Assembly: GCF_963924675.1 (NCBI RefSeq)
Contig: NC_089240.1
Coordinates: 119,851,680-119,915,679 of the forward strand
Length of the DNA: 64,000 bases
Direction: 5' to 3'
Source: Phocoena phocoena
Taxonomy: Eukaryota > Chordata > Mammalia > Artiodactyla > Phocoenidae
Positions within the stretch are counted from its first letter, which is position 1. Each line of letters opens with the position of its first letter. This document shows positions 48,896 to 59,956 of the stretch, in pieces. The translations under genes were made by a program, and so were the position numbers. The notes below the pieces were generated by a model. The model ran no database searches, was not told the DNA's origin, and saw only the letters and a list, made by a program, of their open reading frames with translations.

Positions 48896-49329
48896 ACCAC
48901 TAGTGAGTAAGCTATTCTTAGGGTATAATTTTGCCACTAAGGGAAGAAATATTACCTTCTTTGAGCCTGAAAGGTCATTGGTGAGTGTACCTATTGAATG
49001 CTTCTTGGTGGAGTGTCTGTCAAATTCAAATAAGTTGTTCACATGCTAGTTTTTACCAGGTTCATGATTTTTAAATCGAACCCTTCTGAAACTTATTAAA
49101 ACGGGACAGCACATGCCCAAAGCCCAGTAGGATGAACAAGTGAGAACAAGATGTCAATATGTCAATACATACTGTCCCTTTAGTTTTGGACTCCTCCTTT
49201 CACCCATTCAGTTTTGTAAGAATTAGTAAATGCATAAAGAATAGTGCTATTTATTTTTCCTTTAGAAAATCATGTCCCAGAGACAATTTAGTCTATTGAC
49301 ATAAAGTGAACATAATTCATTTAAGATGT

Positions 49330-49475
49330 TTTCAACCAGCTCTCTATTATATTCCAAGCACTGTGCTTGACACCAGGGACATACAGGTGAATAAAACAAG
49401 AGATGATCCTTCAAGTCGCTCAAAATCTAGTGAAGGAAGTTAAACACACATGCAGTTTACGTGGAAGGAGTAAGC
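49330..49475 (-). repeat. L2 3'-end fragment
   Basis: 'ccaagcactgtgcttgacaccagggacatacaggtgaataaaacaagag' and 'ctcaaaatctagtgaaggaag' is reverse-strand LINE-2. Confidence 0.75.
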
Positions 49476-49733
49476 ATATGTATGATATGTAGACGTAGCA
49501 TAGAGGAGATTGGGATCAAATCTGCTAGGTTGGGGGTCAAAATATGGCTCGAAAATTTACAGTCTAACATACTAAGAGATGTTGCAGCACTTGACATTGT
49601 GGATCTCTTTATCACAGAAACTTTCTTTTATCTTCTGGATACCACACTAACCTGGTTTTTATCTGATTTTTATTGATCCTCTATTCTCCTTTTCTCCTGC
49701 TGTCTCTGACCCATAAATGCTACTGTCTCATAG

Positions 49734-50094
49734 TGTATGGACTGAAACTTTGTGTGCCCCCAAAATTCATATGTTGAAATCATACACCCCCCACCACCAA
49801 TGTGATGGTATTAGGAGGTGAGGGTCTGTGGAAGGTGATTAGGTCATGAGGGTGGAACCCTCATGATGGGATTAGTGCCCTTATAAGAGGGACCCCAGAG
49901 AGCTCTCTCACTCTTTCTGCCATGTGAAGATAATGTAAAGTCAGCAGTCTGCAACCTGGAAGAGGACCCTCACCAGGACCTGACCATACTGGTTCCCTAA
50001 TGTCAGACTTTAGCCTCCAGAACTGTGAGAAATGTCTGTTGTTTATAAATCACTTAGTCTATGGTACTTTGTTATAGCAGTTTGAAATAAGACA
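49734..50094 (+). mobile_element. MLT1-type (ERVL-MaLR) solo LTR
   Basis: Begins TGTATGGACTGAAACTTTGTG and ends with 'gaaataagaca', giving TG...CA termini. The middle has 'aatgtgatggtattaggagg', 'gtgattaggtcatgagggtgg', 'attagtgcccttataagagg', 'ctctttctgccatgtgaag' and 'cctccagaactgtgagaaat', all in MLT1 order. Length about 361. The flanks CATAG and TGTAG match at three of five positions, so the 5-bp TSD is probably eroded. Confidence 0.9.
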
Positions 50095-50099
50095 TGTAG

Positions 50100-50425
50100 T
50101 GTTCCATCCTTTGTCTTGTGCTTTCCTCATCCTACAAGAATTTCCTTGGAAGTCTCAGCCTGACCCATAGCACACAATACCACATCTATTACCTCCATCC
50201 CTAGATTTTCGATGGGTTTCAGATGTATATCTAACTGCCTGTTATATATCTTATGCATTCATTCATGTATCTATTTGTCTGAAATTATATAGATTAAGTG
50301 CTTACTATGAATCAGGCACTCTTCTAGGAATGGAGGGATATAGTGGTGAGAAAAACAGATATGGTCATTGTCACATGGATATCCCACAGGCATCTAAATC
50401 TCAGGATACTCAAACCTGAGCAAGC
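50100..50425. repeat. L2 fragments (mixed orientation)
   Basis: 50265-50370 ('ttaagtgcttactatgaatcaggcactcttctagg') is the reverse-strand L2 end. 50370-50425 ('atatcccacaggcatctaaatctcagg') resembles a forward L2 internal segment. Confidence 0.55.
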
Positions 50426-50451
50426 ACATTTTCTCTCCTAAAGGAATAATA

Positions 50452-50690
50452 AGTTAACATTTATATAGTACTTATTGAGAGCCACGGTTCTGAGAATTTT
50501 ATATTCATTAACTCATTCAGTCTCAATAGCAAGCCTATGAGGTAGATAGTATTATCTCTCTTTTACAGACAAGGAAACTGAGGCAAAAGAACATTAAATG
50601 TCTTACCCAAGTTCACACATAAAATAATTGGCACAGCTGGACTGTAAATCAAGGTGGTCTCTTTTCAAAGCCTGAGCTTTTATCTGCTAC
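50452..50690 (-). repeat. MIR (nearly complete)
   Basis: 'acatttatatagtacttattgagagccacgg', 'tgaggtagatagtattatctctcttttacagacaaggaaactgaggc', 'cttacccaagttcacacat' and 'ttcaaagcctgagctttt' cover MIR on the reverse strand. Confidence 0.9.
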
Positions 50691-50739
50691 ATTATACCTC
50701 TTCTGGAACCTCATCCAATGTTCTTGAACTCTCATTCCT

Positions 50740-50935
50740 ACTTTCCCTTACCCTTACCCCTCTCCCTTCCTTCTTTCTCTCTCCTCTCCCCTCCTCTCCC
50801 CCTCCTCTCCCCCTCCTCTCTCCCTCCCTCTCCCTCTCTCTGTCTCTCTCTCTCCCCGTCTCTCTCTGTCTCTTCTCCTCTCACTCCCCTTCTCTCTCGC
50901 CCCTTCTCTCCCCCACCCCATCCTCCCTGTCACTC
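50740..50935 (+). repeat. Long CT-rich (polypyrimidine) tract
   Basis: Nearly 200 bases almost purely C and T on the plus strand, with CCTCTCC, CTCTCTGT and CCCTTACC sub-repeats. It creates two overlapping 103-151 codon open frames made mostly of Ser, Leu and Pro, which are not genes. Confidence 0.95.
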
Positions 50936-51129
50936 AAGCAATCAATCACAAAATCCTGTACATTTGACCTCAGTAGTTTGTGTTGTCATATTGCACAGCT
51001 TCTGTATTTCTACTGTGTTTGCCACTTGAGCAGCCCTCATTGTCTTCTGTCTAGGACACTGCAACTGCTTCTTCACAGATCTTTCCACTTTAAGCATTTC
51101 TTACATTAAATTCAACTTTCATAAAATTG

Positions 51130-51835
51130 CCATCATCATTTATCTAAACAGTCAAAATGGATCGTAACTCATTTGTTTTAAAGTCTTTACAATTTCCTCT
51201 TTCTCTGCAGAACCTCAGGATATAGAGGGAGCTCCCCCTGACCCCCAGTCTGTTCTCTTTCTCTCTGGCAGCATCTTCTCTCAGCTTCATCCTTCCAGGT
51301 CATTCACTCGCAACTTTGAAATGATTGCATCTACCCCTACCCCTGCCACGAGTCATGTGATTTCTGATCTCCAACCCTTTGCCCATGTTCTCCTCTCTGC
51401 CTGAAATTCCTTTCTCAAACTCCATGTAGTTTATTTCTGCTCATATTTTCCAAAGTCATCTAAAGCATTCCTTTCTCTGACAGCCTTCTCTGGCCACCAG
51501 CATGTTTGGTACCTGCCCTCTGGGACCCTGCAGCACCCCATGCTTTCCTCAACCCTCCACTTATCACTGTGTCTTGTGATTGTCTGTTGACATGACTTAG
51601 ACTAGAAGCTCCTAAAGATCAGGGACATATTATCTTCTATCCTTAACATCCCTACCTCACAACACTTGTCACACTGCAATTTTAACTGCATCGGTGTGAT
51701 TATTTAATGCCCATCTCCCTGCTAGAATGTAAGGACTATCCATGACAGCAAAAATTATGTCTATTTCTGTACCACACTATGTTCCTAGCACCTAACACAA
51801 TGTCTGACATAGAACACATGAAGGACATAATGAAA
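51130..51835 (+). repeat. L2, long forward segment (possibly two)
   Basis: 'caacccttt gcccatgttctcctctctgcctgaaattcc' (spanning 51371-51411), 'tctctgacagccttctctggccacc', 'cttatcactgtgtcttgtgattgtctgttgac', 'gactagaagctcctaaagatcaggg', then a partial second copy from about 51660 ending 'gcacctaacacaatgtctgacatag'. This is the 3' half of LINE-2. Confidence 0.8.
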
Positions 51836-52180
51836 GCTTCACTTGAATACCAACTTTTTGCCAAGCAGAGAGTCAAGCACTGGGAACCCAGAAGAAGCAG
51901 AAGTCACGGTTCCTATCTTGTGGGAAAATAATGCCAGGGATATGAAACTAGTAGTACATGAAACTAGAGCAAATATCTAAGTGGTAAATAATCACGTCCA
52001 ATGCTGTGGTACAGTACACACACTCATTATAGGTGAGAGGAGAGGAGAATACAAAGTAAAGGTGATACTTGGGTGATGTTAGAGAAGAAATATCGAAGGA
52101 GTTGAGTCCTTGAATGGCACTCATTAGCATATCCTGAACACTTAAGCCCAGAGAAGACAGTGAAAGATTTTAAAGGTTAT
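51836..52180 (-). repeat. L2 fragment, opposite orientation
   Basis: 'ccaagcagagagtcaagcactgggaacccagaagaagcag', 'gatacttgggtgatgttag' and 'ggagttgagtccttgaatgg' match reverse-strand LINE-2, so two L2 copies lie tail to tail. Confidence 0.55.
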
Positions 52181-52373
52181 GTGAGATAACATGGCCCTTG
52201 CACTTCTATAGCCTGTTATGCCAAGCATAGGAGGAAGAAAATACTATTTATCTTCTTTTTTCTTTCTCCCCACCCTCGCTGGTAGCCATTGTAGGCAAGC
52301 GGTGTCAGGTCTCCAAGACCGACGCTAGGTCACACGGCATTCCAATTCAGGCATATATTTAAGGTCAACTTTT

Positions 52374-52574
52374 TTTTTTTTTGCGGTACGCGGGCCTCTC
52401 ACTGTTGTGGCCTCTCCCGTTGCGGAGCACAGGCTCCGGACGCACAGGCGCAGCGGCCATGGTTCACGGGCCCAGCCGCTCTGCGGCATTTGGGATCTTC
52501 CCAGACCAGGGCACGAACCCGTGTCCCCTGCATCGGCAGGCGGACTCTCAACCACTGCGCCACCAGGGAAGCCC
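52374..52574 (-). mobile_element. CHR-1-type SINE
   Basis: Poly-T start at 52374, then the reverse complement of the CHR-1 body, ending 'gcgccaccagggaagccc'. A perfect 14-bp TSD, TAAGGTCAACTTTT, lies at 52360-52373 and 52575-52588. Pol III box B appears as 'ggcacgaaccc' in reverse. Open frames on both strands here are artefacts. Confidence 0.97.
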
Positions 52575-52769
52575 TAAGGTCAACTTTTGTACACCATTTC
52601 AACAGGTTTTCTAGCTTTAGCATATTTCCCTATTTTATTCTTAGTTAATATAGTTTCTAAGTACCTGAAAATAACTTTTCAAAAGGAAATGACATCTTTT
52701 TCTCCAGCTTCTTTACCCGGACTTCTATAGCATGGGGATTGGCTGACTCCATGGGATCCCATTCAGAAA

Positions 52770-52930
52770 CAGAAGTCCAGAGAGACTGATTTCATTGACC
52801 AGGGTCACAAAGGTCGTAAGCAGCAGAGTTGTGATTCACAAGATTTGAGGATTGGAGAGATATTATGTGGAAAATGCCTGGCACACAGTAGGCACTAGAT
52901 ACATGCTAGCTATTACCCTAATTAATCCTG
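52770..52930. repeat. MIR pieces in both orientations
   Basis: 52775-52850 ('ttcattgaccagggtcacaaaggtcgtaagcagcagagttg') is reverse strand. 52868-52925 ('atgcctggcacacagtaggcactagatac') is a forward MIR/L2 3' end. Confidence 0.55.
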
Positions 52931-53545
52931 CCTGTAGATAAAAGGCTGAACAATACAACCCTTTGAGGTCCCCTTCTGTGCTTCGAAATGTGAACTTTTC
53001 ACAAATAACAAAGGGTATTATAAGGATCATGGTTTATCTCTCTAAATAGAGCCTATTATAAACGATGAGCCATCCATGTGTTGAAACTCTTTTTCTAAAT
53101 TTTAGTGGAATAGATTTACCACAACATAATGAGTCTCTGCATAATTTTTACTTTTCTTTATGATTTAATTAGCCTCAGTCTTTTCTGTTCTTTGTTTTGA
53201 CTGGGGGCCTCTCAATCTCTACAGCTATTTATTATGGACACTTAGAAATAGACAGTACATATTCATATGGCTGCCAAGCTTTGACCCAGGATATTAGAGC
53301 CTATTTTCCATTCCTCATGCATCATAAATAATAGATTACAATTATTTTTACCTTGTACCTAGTTGGGGGCTTGAATTCCATATGTAAGAGTGGGAAGTGT
53401 GCAGATTTGTAAAAATGCTTCTTTTCCACTCATGATACCTGGCCACAATCGTTAATGATTTTTACTCCTGTCATTTTTATTGAATTCTATCTTCTCCTGC
53501 GTCTGAATACTCTGAGTTTGGATTTTTTCTACTATTATGGGTTAG
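52931..53545. other. No recognisable gene or repeat
   Basis: No supported feature. Confidence 0.45.
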
Positions 53546-53548
53546 TCC

Positions 53549-53771
53549 AGGGGTTGGCACATCATGGTACGTGGGCCAAATCTGGCCTGCCACCTGTTTT
53601 ATTAAATACAGTTTTATTGAACCACAGCCACATCTGTCATTTACATATTTTCTATGGCTGTTTTCGTGCTATACTGACGGAGTTAAATAGTTGTGACAAA
53701 GATGTTATAGCTCACAAAGCTGGACAGATTTATCATCTAGACCTTTACAGAAAACGTTTGTTGACCCTTGG
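53549..53771 (+). mobile_element. hAT-type non-autonomous DNA transposon with terminal inverted repeats
   Basis: Begins CAGGGGTTGGCA and ends TGTTGACCCTTG, imperfect terminal inverted repeats. The interior 'ggccaaatctggcctgcc', 'cagttttattgaaccacagccac', 'ctatggctgttttcgtgctat' is a very common mammalian MER-type element of the hAT-Charlie group. The flanks GGTTAGTC and GTCTAATC agree at five of eight positions, as expected for a worn 8-bp hAT TSD. No transposase. Confidence 0.88.
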
Positions 53772-53774
53772 TCT

Positions 53775-55355
53775 AATCCATATCACTTTTCATATCAGTC
53801 AATAGCATATAATCTTGTGTGAAATTGGAGAATTGAAACATTTTCCATTCTTACAAGTAACCAATATTCTTACCACTTCAAATGATCAATTTTCCTCAGA
53901 AATTGTACTGAGGAAACTGCCCAGTTCCTGTCTAGAAAATCCCAGTGCTGGACATTCCTGGAATGATTGACTGTCTTGCATTATGTCACCACATTTATAA
54001 AGTCACAGAGTTTTCTTGAAAGAAGACAAGGTTTGACCTTCACTGAATTATAGAAAACTGGACTTCACTACTACTCTATACTTTGCTATTTCTGCTAGTT
54101 TGACTTTACTTTGAAATGTTGTACATATTTCAACAAAAAGATTCAGAAAGCAGTTGAAGATGAACTTAATGAGCCCATGAGGGAACATTTCAAACTTGTA
54201 TTGCATGTGATAAATAAAGTCCAATACTAACTTTGAAAGGAATTCTGAAATTTCTAGATTTATCAGAAGACATTTGGAAAATGTAAAGAATCACTAGATA
54301 ATAGTTGTTTTAATAGAAGTTGAAGGTTATGAGCATGTTGACATGTCATATGTACAATCAACAAGTTCACATTTCCTATTACCTCAAGCACTGTCTCTTG
54401 CTTCAAGTCTAGGAAAATATTTCCTTTACGCTGAGTCATACAAAGGTATATATAATACACTTCCCTTATAAAAAGAGCCTTGGATAAGAGATATGCCATG
54501 CTCTCAGTGCAGGTATATAATCCATGGAAATACTACATACATAGGATAATACACCTTACAGTTGCATATTCTAACTCAGATAATTACACCCAAACTTATC
54601 TAGATTTCCACCTATTGCCTTAAATTAATAGGTTCTCCTATCTAGTTACATGAAAACACACAATTCCTTAAGATTAAACATTTAAAATAAAAAACCAGAA
54701 AGAAAAAAAAAAAAAAAACAGAAAGATGTTTTATTTGTTATTTTTTGGTCTGGTTAAGAGAGACAGAATCTCAGTAGTCAGTCTGTATAGCTAGCTATTT
54801 TTCATTTGTTACCTTTATTTGGGTGGTAAGAAAGGATCCAGTGCAGCAGAATGATTCTAAATTTAAAATACATCGCACACTTAATGCCAGCATATACAGC
54901 TGAGCTGCTTTAGGTACTAATACATTTCCTCTTCATAAAGCATGACTTCCTATTTCTACAAAATAACAGGCCAGGCTGCTCTTTGGCACATACACCATGT
55001 TGCCTTTTAAAATAACAAGCTTGTCTATCTTGACCTTAAATGCATCAATACCTACTGATTCCCTCTTGCACTATTTGGATTTTGGGAGCATGAAAAATCT
55101 AAATCTAATAACTTGAAAGTTATAACCTTATGATTTGATGTGTAAGCCATCTTATTTTGGTGTTGTGAATGAGGCAAAGATACATATTGGTTTTGTTTTA
55201 ATATCCAGTCAATATCCCAACACTACTCAAAACAAGTCAGATATTTGCCACATATTTTGATCCATTCTTGAATACTTTCATTATTTTTTATTTATGAATT
55301 TATCAAGGACATAAGAGGTACATATAGCATATATACCATTTAAAAATAACTTGAA
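53775..55355. other. No supported gene or repeat
   Basis: AT-rich, with a short poly-A near 54700. Open frame 54263-54499 (minus) is unsupported. Confidence 0.45.
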
Positions 55356-55998
55356 TACATGGACATTAACAAATTGAAGAATAAAAACCATATGATCATC
55401 TCAATAGATGCAGAAAAAGCTTTCAACAAAATTCAACACCAATTTATGATAAAAAACCCTCGAGAAAGTGGGCATAGAGGGAAACTACCTCAACATAATA
55501 ATGGCCATATATGACAAACCCAAAGCAAGCATCATTCTCAATGGTGAGAAACTGAAACCATCTCCACTAAGATCAGGAACAAGACAAGGTTGCCCACTCT
55601 TACCACTATTATTCAACATAGTATTGGAAGTCTTAGCCACAGCAATTGGAGAAGAAAAAGAAATAAAAAGAATACAAATTGGAAAAGAAGTAAAACTGTT
55701 ACTGTTTGCAGATGACATGATACTATATATAGAAAATCCTAAAGATGCCACCAAAAACCTACTAGAGCTAATCAATGAATTTGGTACGGTTGCAGGATAC
55801 AAAATTAATGCACAGAAATCTCGCTTTCCTATATACTAACAACAAAAGATCAGAAAGAGAAATTAAGGAAACAATCCCATTTATCATCCCAACAAAAAGA
55901 ATAAAATACCTAGGAATAAAGCCACCTAAGGAGGCAAAATACCTGTTCTCAGAAAACTACAAAACACAGATGAAAGACATCAAAAAAGACACAAAAAG

Positions 55999-56210
55999 GG
56001 CTTCCCCGGTGGCACAGTGGTTGAGAGTCTGCCTGCTGATGCAGGGGACACGGGTTCGTGCCCCGGTCCGGGAAGATCCCACATGCCGCAGAGCGGCTGG
56101 GCCCGTGAGCCATGGCTGCTGAGCCTGCGCGTCCGGAGCCTGTGCTCCACAACGGGAGAGGCCACAGCAGTGGGAGGCCCGCGTACTGTAAAAAAAAAAA
56201 AAAAAAAAAA
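55999..56210 (+). mobile_element. CHR-1-type SINE
   Basis: Typical head 'ggcttccccggtggcacagtgg', B-box 'gggttcgtgcc' and tail of about 20 A. An 11-bp TSD, GACACAAAAAG, is at 55988-55998 and 56211-56221. Interrupts L1 ORF2. Confidence 0.97.
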
Positions 56211-56468
56211 GACACAAAAAGATGGAGAGACATACTATACTCCAGGACTGGAAGAATCAACAATGTGAAAATGACTATACTACCTAAAGCAATCCACAGG
56301 TTTAATGCAATCCCTATCAAATTACCAGTGACATTTTCCACAGAATTAGAACAAAAAATTTTACAATTTGCATGGAAACACAAAAGACCCCAAATAGCCA
56401 AAGCAATCTTGAGAAAGAAAAACGGAGCTGGAGGAATCAGGCTCCCTGACTTCAGACTACACTACAAG

Positions 56469-56768
56469 GTGGGACTTCCCTGGTGGTCCAGTGGTAAAGA
56501 ACCTGCTTTCCAATGCAGGGGACGTGGGTTAGATCCCTGGTGGGGGAACTAAGGTGACACATGTAGCAGGGCAACTAAACCCATGCACAACCACTAAAGA
56601 GTCCATGTGCCCTGGAGCCAACACACCACAATTAGAGAGAGAAAACCCACGCACCACAACTAGTGAGAGAAAACCCTCACACCACAACTAGAGAGAAGCC
56701 TGCCTGCCACAACAAAAGATCCCATGGGCTGCAGCTAACAACCATTGCAGCTAAAAAAGAAAAATTTT
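56469..56768 (+). mobile_element. CHR-2-type SINE
   Basis: Head 'gggacttccctggtggtccagtggtaaag', B-box 'gtgggttagatccc', then CHR-2-specific repeated 'ccacaactagagag' blocks and 'gatcccatgggctgcagct'. Flanked by a short TSD, ACTACAAG (56461-56468) / ACTACAAAG (56769-56777). More diverged than the CHR-1 copies, so probably older. Confidence 0.93.
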
Positions 56769-57524
56769 ACTACAAAGCTACAGTAATCAAGACAGTATGG
56801 CACTGGCAAAAGAAACAGAAATATAGATCAATGGTAAAGGACAGAAAGCCCAGAAATAAACCCACACACCTATCGTCACCTAATCTATGACATAGGAGGT
56901 AAGAATATACAATGGAGAAAAGACAGTCTCTTCAAAAAATGGTGCTGGGCAAAATAGACAGCTACATGTAAAAGAATGAAATTAGAACATTTCCACCATA
57001 CACCACACACAAAATAAACTCAAAATGGATTAAACACCGAAATGTAAGGCCAGACACTATCAAACTCTTGGAGGAAAACATAGGCAGAACACTCTAGGCC
57101 ATAAATCACAGCAAGATCCTTTTTGACCCACCTCCTAGAGAAATGGAAATAAAAACAAAAGTAAACAAATGGGACCTAATGAAACTTCAAAGCTTTTGCA
57201 CAGCAAAGGAAACCATAAACAAGACAAAAGGACTAACTACAGAATGGGAGAAAATATTTGCAAACAAAGAAACTGACAAAGAATTAATCTCCAAATTATA
57301 TAAACATCTCATGCAGCTCAATATCAAAAAAAACCAAACAACCCAATCAAAAAATGGGCCGAAGACCTAAATAGACATTTCATCAAAGAAAACATATATA
57401 TGGCCAAGAGACACATGAAAAGATGGTCAACAACACGAATTATTAGAGAAATGCAAATCAAAACTACAGTGAGGTATCACCTCACACCGGTGAGAATGGC
57501 CATCATCAAAAAATCTACAAACAG

Positions 57525-57727
57525 GGCTTCCCTGGGGGCACAGTGGTTGAGAGTCTGCCTGCCGATGCAGGGGACACGGGTTCATGCCCTGGTCCGGGAA
57601 TATCCCACGTGCTGCAGAGTGGCTGAGCCAGTGAGCCATGGCCGCTGAGCCGGTGCATCCAGAGCCTGTGCTCCACAATGGGAGAGGGCACAACAGTGAG
57701 AGACCCGCATAACGAAAAACAAAAAAT
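57525..57727 (+). mobile_element. CHR-1-type SINE
   Basis: CHR-1 head, B-box region mutated to 'gggttcatgcc', tail broken to 'aaaaacaaaaaat'. Perfect 12-bp TSD ATCTACAAACAG at 57513-57524 and 57728-57739. Divergence suggests it is older than the 55999 copy. Confidence 0.96.
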
Positions 57728-57932
57728 ATCTACAAACAGTTAAGTGCTAGAGAGGGTGTGGAGAAAAGGGAATCCTCTTGCACTGTTGGTGAGTATGTAA
57801 ATTGATACAGCCACTGTGGAAAACAGTATGGACGTTCCTTAAAAAACTAGAAGTAGAACTACCATATGACCCAGCAATCCCACTACTGGGCATATACCCT
57901 GAGAAAACCATAATTCAAAAAGACACATGGAA

Positions 57933-59956
57933 GGGGGAGCTTCAAGATGGCTGAGGAGTAAGACGTGGAGATCACCTTCTTCCCCACAAATACATCAGAA
58001 ATACATCCACATGTGGAACAACTCCTACAGAACACCTACTGAATGCTGGCAGAAGACCTCAGACCTCCCAAAAGGCAAGAAACTCCCCACGTACCTGGGT
58101 AGGGCAAAAAAAAAAAAAGAATAAACAGAGACAAAAGGATAGGGACGGGACTTGCACCAGTGGGAGGGAGCAGTGAAGGAGAAAAGGTTTCCACACAGTA
58201 GCAGGCCCCTTCGCGGGCGGAGACTGTGGGTGGTGGAGGCGGGAAGCTTCGGAGCCGTGGAGGAGAGCGCAGCAACAAGGGTGCAGAGGGCAAAGCAGAG
58301 AGATTCCCACACAGAGGATCAGTGCCAACCGGCACTCACCAGCCCAAGAGGCTTGTCACCCACTGGTGTGGGCGGGGGCTGGGAGCTGATGCTCGGGCTT
58401 CGGAGCTTAGATCACAGGGAGAGGACTGGGGTTGGCTGTGTGAACACAGCCTGAAGGGGCTAGTGCACCACGGCTAGCCAGGAGGGAATCCAGGAAAAGG
58501 TCTGGAACTGCCAAATAGGCAAGAGACTTTTTCTTGCCTATTTGTTTCCTGGTGCACAAGGAGAGGGGATTAAGAGCGCCGCTTAAAGGAGCTCCAGAGA
58601 CAGGCGCGAGCCGTGGCTAAAAGCGCGGACCACAGAGACAGGCATGAGACGCTAAGGTTGCTGCTGCCACCCCCAAGAAGCCTGTGTGCAAGCGCAAGTC
58701 ACTATCTACACCCCCCCTTCCGGGAGCCTGTGCAGCCCGCCACTGCCAGGGTCCCATGATCCAGGGACAACTTCCCTGGGAGAACGCATGGCGCGCCTCA
58801 GGCTGGTGCAACGTCATGCTGGCCTCTGCCGCCGCAGGCTCACCCCACATCCGTACCCCTCCCTTCACCCGGCCTGAGTGAGCCAGAGCCCCCGAATCAG
58901 CGGCTCCTTTAACCCCATCCTGTCTGAGCAAAGAACAGACGCCCTCAAGCGACTTACACGCAGAGGCGGGGCCAAATCCAAAGCTGAGGCCCTGGGAGGT
59001 GTGAGAACAAAGAAGAGAAAGGGAAATCTCTCCCAGCAGCCTCAGAAGCAGTGGAATAAATCTCCACAATCAACTTGATGTACCCTGCATCTGTGGAATA
59101 CCTGAATAGACAATGAATCATCCCAAATTGACGAGGTGGACTTTGGGAGCAGCCATATATATATTTTTCCCCTTTTTCTCTTTCTGTGAGTGTGTATGTG
59201 TATGCTTCAGTGTATGATTTTGTCTGTATAGCTTTGCTTTTACAATTTGTCCTAGAGTTCTGTCTGTCCTTTTTTTACGTACAGTTTTTAGCACTTGTTA
59301 TCATTGGTGGATTTGTTTTTTGACTTGGTTGCTCTCCTCTTTCTTTCTTTTTTTTATTACTTTAAAATATATTATTTTAATAATTACTTTTTATTTTAAG
59401 AACTTTATTTTACTTTATTTTATTTTATTTTATCTTCTTTCTTTCTTTCATTTTTGTCTTCCTTTTATTCTGAGCCGTGTGGATGACAGGCTCTTGGTGC
59501 TCCAGCCAGGCATCAGGGCTGTGCCTCTGAGGGGGTAGAGCCAGGTTCAGGACACTGGTACACAAGATACCTCCCAGCTCCAAGTAATATCAAACTGCGA
59601 AAATCTCCCAGAGATCTCCATCTCCACATCAAGACCCAGCTCCACTCAACGACCAGCAAGCTACAGTGCTGGACACCCTATGCCAAACAACTAGCAGGAC
59701 AGGAACACAACACGATCCATTAGCACAAAGGCTGCCTAAACCCATAACAAGGCCACAGACACCCCAAAACACACCACCAGACGTGGAGCTGCCCACTAGA
59801 AAAAGAGGATCCAGCCTCATCCACCAGAACACAGGCACTAGTCCCCTCCACAACACACTGAGCCAACCTTAGCCACTGGGGAAGACACCAGAAAAATGGG
59901 AACTATGAACCTGCAGCCTGCGAAAAGGAGACCCCAAACACCATAAGTTAAGCAAA
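57933..59956 (+). promoter_or_regulatory. L1 5'UTR with internal promoter region, GC- and CpG-rich core
   Basis: Contains the conserved 5' block ('gtggagatcaccttcttcccc'), a CpG-rich zone (about 58140-59070) and a T-rich part (59160-59460). In L1 this region carries the internal Pol II promoter and the site of CpG methylation. The hairpin 58512-58544 lies within it. Open frames of 60-150 codons on both strands come from the GC-rich composition and are not credible. Confidence 0.85.

Larger units (their letters stand above)
55357..57932 (+). mobile_element. 5'-truncated L1 (ORF2 only in view), host for three SINEs and a second L1
   Basis: Begins in the RT domain at 'aacaaattgaagaataaaaacc' and runs through ORF2 to 'aattcaaaaagacacatg', where the complete-5'-end L1 starts. 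With the SINEs removed it is one collinear L1 piece. No left TSD can be tested because the 3' end is beyond, or lost at, the other L1. Confidence 0.92.
55396..57932 (+). pseudogene. L1 ORF2 (reverse transcriptase to C-terminus), broken
   Basis: The RT core at 55468-55839 keeps '[11 protein letters not shown]' and '[15 protein letters not shown]', so the catalytic Phe-Ala-Asp-Asp box is intact. The earlier motif reads '[12 protein letters not shown]', with Asn in place of the conserved second Asp. Frameshifts fall just before 55468 and near 55825. Further on, '[31 protein letters not shown]' (about 56310-56405) and '[18 protein letters not shown]'-like sequence (about 57440-57500) are still readable. 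It cannot make protein: besides the stops, three SINEs interrupt it. Confidence 0.9.

Noticed and set aside
50654..51109. 151- and 103-codon open frames rich in Ser, Leu and Pro
   Set aside because: They are the polypyrimidine tract read in two frames. Low complexity, with no stops only because CT repeats lack A.
58025..59078. Cluster of 63-150 codon frames on both strands
   Set aside because: They lie in the GC-rich L1 5'UTR, overlap in several frames and lack conserved domains.
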